Origin: an uncultured Collinsella sp.
GTDB taxonomy: Bacteria; Actinomycetota; Coriobacteriia; Coriobacteriales; Coriobacteriaceae
Assembly (NCBI GenBank): GCA_902468695.1
Contig: CABQZS010000246.1
Location: 1 to 10,528 of the forward strand
Direction of reading: 5' to 3'
DNA: 10,528 bases
This document shows, one piece after another, positions 7,412 to 10,528 of the stretch; within the stretch, counting starts at the first letter, position 1; each line of letters starts with the position of its first letter. A model generated the notes under the pieces. The model saw nothing but the letters and a program-made list of their open reading frames with translations. It did no database searches and was not told where the DNA came from. The translations under genes and the position numbers were made by a program.

Positions 7412-7455
7412 AACTAAAGGTGCGCACAGGCGTCTTCTACTTGCCCGCGCGCACC
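7412..7455 (-). terminator. Terminator of upp
   Basis: On the minus strand GGTGCGCGCGGGC (7455-7443), an 11-base loop, and GCCTGTGCGCACC (7431-7419) form a 13-pair stem with three G-U wobbles and no mismatch, followed by TTTAGTT. The stem starts 41 bases after the upp stop codon. On the other strand the same three positions become A-C mismatches, so the minus-strand RNA is the form that folds best. The T-tract is interrupted, so some read-through into the atp leader is possible. Confidence 0.75.
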
Positions 7456-7496
7456 ATTTCTTCCTATTTGCAGCCGCGGCCGTCTTAGCCCAGCGA

Positions 7497-8144
7497 CTAG
7501 AGCGTGCCGTAGATGCGATCGCCGGCGTCGCCCAGGCCGGGAACGATGTAGGCAGCCTCGTTGAGATGGTCGTCGATAGCGCAGGTATAGATATGCACAT
7601 CTGGGTCCTTCTCGGTCAGCGACTTGAGGCCCTCGGGGGCAGCGACGATGCACAGCATGCGGATGTCCTTGACACCGCGCTCGCGCAGGTAGCTGATGGC
7701 CATCTCGGCCGAACCGCCCGTGGCGAGCATGGGGTCGACGACCAGGCAGATGCGCTGGTCGATATCCTTGGGCATCTTGCAGTAATACTCATGCGGCTCA
7801 TGGGTAACCTCGTCGCGTTCCATACCGATGTGGCCCACGCGAGCAGAGGGCACCAGGTCGAGGATGCCGTCGACCATGCCAAGGCCCGCACGCAGGATGG
7901 GCACGATGGCGAGTTTCTTGCCGGCAAGCTGTTTGAACGTGGCGGTAGTGATGGGGGTCTCGACCTCGACGTCTTCCATAGGCAGGTCGCGCATGGCCTC
8001 GTAGCCGTCAAAAAGCGCGAGTTCGCGCACGAGCTGACGGAACTGGTTGGTGCCGGTGTTTTTGTCGCGCAGGATCGACAGCTTGTGCCGGACGAGCGGG
8101 TGATCGACAAGCGTCACACGGGACGCATCGTAGGTGACGGTCAT
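7497..8144 (-). CDS. upp: Uracil phosphoribosyltransferase (Upp)
   Basis: Upp makes UMP from uracil and PRPP, salvaging pyrimidine bases in the cytoplasm. The 215-residue product shows the conserved DHPLVRHKLSILRDKNTG start (residues 14-31), FRQLVRELA, the PILRAGLGM segment (82-90), the PRPP-binding loop VVDPMLATGGSA (135-146) and the C-terminal uracil-binding motif YIVPGLGDAGDRIYGT (199-214). Length fits the family (about 208-215). The ATG at 8142-8144 has AAAGGGG ten bases upstream. An in-frame start further up (to 8204) would add a poorly conserved, arginine-rich tail encoded by the leader hairpins and is unlikely. It lies 123 bases after glpK and is followed by its own terminator, so it is probably transcribed apart from the atp operon. 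In Bacillus subtilis upp also lies directly before the atp operon. Confidence 0.97.
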   Translation of the reverse strand: MTVTYDASRVTLVDHPLVRHKLSILRDKNTGTNQFRQLVRELALFDGYEAMRDLPMEDVEVETPITTATFKQLAGKKLAIVPILRAGLGMVDGILDLVPSARVGHIGMERDEVTHEPHEYYCKMPKDIDQRICLVVDPMLATGGSAEMAISYLRERGVKDIRMLCIVAAPEGLKSLTEKDPDVHIYTCAIDDHLNEAAYIVPGLGDAGDRIYGTL

Positions 8145-8167
8145 GGGTTGATTGCCCCTTTCGTTGC

Positions 8168-8204
8168 GGCCGCAAAACGGCCTTGCTGACAAGGCGCGCA
8201 GCAA
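8168..8204 (-). promoter_or_regulatory. Overlapping hairpins in the upp leader (possible attenuator or weak glpK terminator)
   Basis: In the gap 8145-8267 three stems compete on the minus strand. Stem A pairs TTGCTG (8204-8199) with CAGCAA (8188-8183). Stem B pairs GCCTTG (8195-8190) with CAAGGC (8185-8180) around a TCAG tetraloop and is followed by CG and TTTT (8177-8174). Stem C pairs GGCCG (8182-8178) with CGGCC (8172-8168) and holds the four T in its loop. B looks like a short terminator; C would break it, and A would too. C ends about 10 bases before the upp ribosome binding site. No convincing promoter hexamers were seen in the AT-richer stretch 8220-8250. Regulation is an inference. 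Confidence 0.4.
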
Positions 8205-8267
8205 TGTTGCCGCCGCACGCCATGCATAAGTTTAGCGGTTTGTTGTATCGAGCAGCCCATCGCAGCC

Positions 8268-9809
8268 CTACTGTGCGGTACTGAGCGAGCGCTTGACTGC
8301 ATCACGCCAGCCCGCAAGGTTTTGCTCGCGACGCTCGGCGGACATATGGGGAAGGAAGGTCCTAACGATCTGGGCATTTTGCTCCAGCTCTTCAAGGTCT
8401 TCCCAATAGCCGACGGCAAGACCCGCCAAGTACGCGGCACCGATTGCCGTGGTCTCCACCGTCTCGCATTGCAGCACGGGGATATCCAGCAGGTCGGCCT
8501 GGAATTGCATGATGAACTCGTTGCGTGAGGCGCCGCCATCGACGGACAGGCGCTCAATCGAAAGTCCCACGTCCTGCTCCATGGCGCGCAGCACTTCATA
8601 ACTCTGGTAGGCCATGGACTCGCAGGCCGCACGCACAATGGTCGCGCGACTCGAGGCACCGGTCAGGCCGCATACGATACCGCGGGCACGCGGGTCCCAC
8701 CAGGGAGCGCCCAGGCCAGCGAAGGCGGGGACGAAGTAGCAGCCCTCGTTGTCGTTGATCGAAGCGGCGAGTTGCGCGGACTCGCTCACACTCGAGATGA
8801 TGCCCATGTTGTTGCGCAGCCAGTTCATGGTTGAGCCGGCGGCAAAGATAGAACCCTCGAGCGCATAGCTGATCTTGCCGTCCGCGGCGATACCGATCGT
8901 GGAGACCAGACCGTTCTTGGATTCGACGACCTCGTCGCCGGTATTCATGAGCATAAAGCAACCCGTGCCATAGGTGTTTTTGGTCTGGCCGGGATGGAAG
9001 CAGCAGTGGCCGAACAGCGACGCCTGCTGATCGCCCGCCACGCCCATGATGGGCGGCATGTTGGTCATGATGTCGCTCGCGACGCGGCCGTAGTCGCCCG
9101 AGCTCCAACGAACCTCGGGCATCATGGAACGTGGAACGTCAAAGAGCGCCAGCAGGTCGTCGTCCCAATCGAGCGTATGGATATTAAAGAGCGCCGTGCG
9201 GCTGGCATTGGTGTAGTCGGTGGCAAAGACCTGACTGCCGGTGAGGTTGTAGATGAGCCAGGTGTCGATGGTGCCGAACATGAGGTCGCCCGCCGCCGCG
9301 CTCTCACGCGCACCGTCGACGTTGTCGAGGATCCACTGCACCTTGGAAGCCGAGAAATACGGATCGAGCGTGAGTCCCGTGCGGGAGCGCATCAGCTCTT
9401 CTGCGCCCCGCTCGACCAGCTCGTCGATCAGAGGTGCGGTGCGACGGCATTGCCACACGATGGCGTTATAGATGGGTTGGCCGCTTATGCGGTCCCACAC
9501 CACCGTGGTCTCGCGCTGGTTGGAGATACCGATGGCGGCGATGCGGTCAGAATGGATGCCGCTCTTAAACTGGACCTCCATCATCACGCCGATCTGGCTG
9601 GCAAGCACCTCCATGGGGTCTTGCTCTATCCAACCGGGACGCGGGAAGCTGGTTTTGACGCTACGACGTGCCTGCGCGACGATGCAGCCGTACTCGTCGA
9701 CGATGGTCGCAAGTACCGAGGTGGTGCCGCAGTCGAGCGCCATGATGTAGGAACCGCCAAAGTTAAACGAGGCATCTTCCATGCCCAGGCTGCCCAGATT
9801 CAACGACAT
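8268..9809 (-). CDS. glpK: Glycerol kinase (GlpK)
   Basis: GlpK phosphorylates glycerol with ATP to sn-glycerol 3-phosphate, trapping it for lipid synthesis or glycolysis. The 513-residue product is an FGGY-family kinase: YIMALDCGTTS (21-31) forms the first phosphate loop, SNQRETTVVWD (96-106) holds the glycerol-binding Arg99-Glu100, AIVWQCRRT (116-124) and DPYFSASK (149-156) follow, and AGDQQASLFG carries the catalytic base Asp260. KNTYGTGCFMLMNTG (277-291) and DGGASRNEF (424-432) are typical of true glycerol kinases. Oddities are a 20-residue N-terminal extension, Cys27 where Gln is usual, and no histidine in the segment before AGDQQ where low-GC Gram-positive enzymes are phosphorylated by HPr. 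The start has AAAGG eight bases upstream and lies 13 bases after the sua5-like stop, so the two are probably cotranscribed. No glpF or glpD is visible. Confidence 0.96.
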   Translation of the reverse strand: MSLNLGSLGMEDASFNFGGSYIMALDCGTTSVLATIVDEYGCIVAQARRSVKTSFPRPGWIEQDPMEVLASQIGVMMEVQFKSGIHSDRIAAIGISNQRETTVVWDRISGQPIYNAIVWQCRRTAPLIDELVERGAEELMRSRTGLTLDPYFSASKVQWILDNVDGARESAAAGDLMFGTIDTWLIYNLTGSQVFATDYTNASRTALFNIHTLDWDDDLLALFDVPRSMMPEVRWSSGDYGRVASDIMTNMPPIMGVAGDQQASLFGHCCFHPGQTKNTYGTGCFMLMNTGDEVVESKNGLVSTIGIAADGKISYALEGSIFAAGSTMNWLRNNMGIISSVSESAQLAASINDNEGCYFVPAFAGLGAPWWDPRARGIVCGLTGASSRATIVRAACESMAYQSYEVLRAMEQDVGLSIERLSVDGGASRNEFIMQFQADLLDIPVLQCETVETTAIGAAYLAGLAVGYWEDLEELEQNAQIVRTFLPHMSAERREQNLAGWRDAVKRSLSTAQ

Positions 9810-9822
9810 CGCTTACACCTTT

Positions 9823-10528
9823 CTATTGCATCGGGTCGGACAGGACCCGCTCGATCTCTGATGCGGGAAGTGCGCCTTGGCGCAGGATCTGGAGCCCGCC
9901 GTGCTGGAACGACACAATGGTCGAGGCGTCGCGACACGGGGTCTCACCGGCGTCGACGGCAACATCGACCCCCTCCAGGATGCGACCCTCGACGGCGGCA
10001 AAGCTTGCCGGCGAAGGCGCGCCGTGCGTGTTGGCGCTCGTGCAGGCAAGGGGACTGCCGCAGGCGCGGATGAGCGCTTGGACCACGGGAGAGGCCGAAG
10101 CGCGCAGGGCCACGGTGTCGTCGGCAGCACGCATAAAGGTCGGCACGCAGGGAGCCGCCTTGACCACGATAGTCAGGGCTCCCGGCCAGCATCGTCGCGC
10201 AAGTACGCGGGCATCTTCCGGGATATCCACGCCATAGCGGTCGAGTGCCTCGACGCCATCGACCAGCCAGGCGACCGTTTGGGTGAGTTCACGTTGCTTG
10301 AGAGTGAAGATACGGCGGTAGCCGGTACCGAGCGCAGGGACCGCGGCGCCATTGACGGCAGCCTGCGGATCGCGCGGCCACGATGGGAATTCGCCTGTAT
10401 CTTGGGGCACGGCGTCCGAGAAGGCGTTGACTGCCACGGCGACACCGTAGACCGTCTCGGTCGGGATCAGCGCCAGGCCGCCGCGGCCGAGCACCTCGGC
10501 CGTACGCTCGACGGCGAGCCGATGCGGC
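9823..10528 (-). CDS. Threonylcarbamoyl-AMP synthase (Sua5/YrdC/TsaC family), 5' end outside window
   Basis: This enzyme makes threonylcarbamoyl-AMP from threonine, bicarbonate and ATP, the precursor of the t6A37 modification of ANN-decoding tRNAs. The 234 visible residues run to the stop at 9823-9825. They show GGLALIPTETVYGVAV (the YrdC nucleotide-site start), the LKQRE segment matching the K-x-R active-site motif, RRCWPGALTIVVKA, VALRAS (RVP in most members), TSANTHGAPSP (the SAN motif) and DASTIVSFQHGGLQILRQGAL. Between PTETVYG and KQR there are about 30 more residues than in E. coli TsaC, rich in Pro and Ala. No long C-terminal Sua5 domain is present. The reading frame stays open to the window edge, so the GTG at 10494 is probably not the start. 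It lies 13 bases before glpK. The family is clear; loss of the RVP Pro leaves some doubt about full activity. Confidence 0.88.
   Translation of the reverse strand, partial: PHRLAVERTAEVLGRGGLALIPTETVYGVAVAVNAFSDAVPQDTGEFPSWPRDPQAAVNGAAVPALGTGYRRIFTLKQRELTQTVAWLVDGVEALDRYGVDIPEDARVLARRCWPGALTIVVKAAPCVPTFMRAADDTVALRASASPVVQALIRACGSPLACTSANTHGAPSPASFAAVEGRILEGVDVAVDAGETPCRDASTIVSFQHGGLQILRQGALPASEIERVLSDPMQ

Noticed and set aside
7319..7600. Minus-strand frame of 93 codons overlapping the 3' end of upp and running into the gap
   Set aside because: It starts inside upp in another frame, lacks a binding site and runs through the upp terminator.
7497..8204. Upp with a 20-residue N-terminal extension from 8204
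   Set aside because: The extra residues do not resemble the family, and the start at 8144 has an AAAGGGG site and a conserved N-terminus.
8252..8268. Direct repeat GCAGCCC-ATC-GCAGCCC just after the glpK stop
   Set aside because: Only seven bases in two copies in a GC-rich region, one overlapping the stop codon; no flanking element.
8994..10073. Plus-strand open frame (359 codons) opposite glpK and the sua5-like gene
   Set aside because: It spans two real genes on the other strand and shows no recognisable domain.

Overview
This window is a stretch of core bacterial housekeeping genes, all on the minus strand. It is GC-rich and densely packed. Gene content, GC-rich codon use and the short single-transcript ATP synthase operon next to murA suggest a high-GC Gram-positive, probably an Actinomycetota of class Coriobacteriia (Collinsella-like). 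That placement is an inference from sequence style and gene order; no database search was possible.

Reading in the direction of transcription (high to low coordinates), the window opens with the 3' part of a Sua5/YrdC-family threonylcarbamoyl-AMP synthase gene (9823-10528, 5' end outside the window). Thirteen bases later comes glycerol kinase, glpK (8268-9809). A 123-base gap with overlapping hairpins leads to uracil phosphoribosyltransferase, upp (7497-8144), which is followed by a strong hairpin terminator (7412-7455).

The 280-base gap after upp holds the terminator, several inverted repeats and a good candidate promoter (-10 TACAAT at 7276-7281). The complete F1Fo ATP synthase operon follows: a small membrane protein in the atpI position (6903-7214), then atpB (a), atpE (c), atpF (b), atpH (delta), atpA (alpha), atpG (gamma), atpD (beta) and atpC (epsilon), ending at 331. 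Most genes overlap or lie within 15 bases of each other, with Shine-Dalgarno sequences inside the preceding gene. The exception is a 124-base gap before atpE, which encodes the multi-copy ring subunit. The operon ends in a clear Rho-independent terminator (256-294). Its U-tract directly abuts the ribosome binding site of murA, whose first 80 codons occupy 1-242.

Together the products make the proton-driven ATP synthase (Fo: a, b, c; F1: alpha, beta, gamma, delta, epsilon), flanked by genes for tRNA modification (Sua5), glycerol entry into metabolism (GlpK), uracil salvage (Upp) and the first committed step of peptidoglycan synthesis (MurA). A sua5...upp-atp order is also known from Firmicutes such as Bacillus subtilis; glpK is the unusual member here. 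I found no mobile element, CRISPR array, tRNA, rRNA or defence-like system, and no convincing undescribed multi-gene system. The points worth a second look are subtle: a signal peptide on subunit b, a short delta subunit, an insertion in alpha, a large insertion in Sua5, an attenuator-like upp leader, and the terminator/murA junction.
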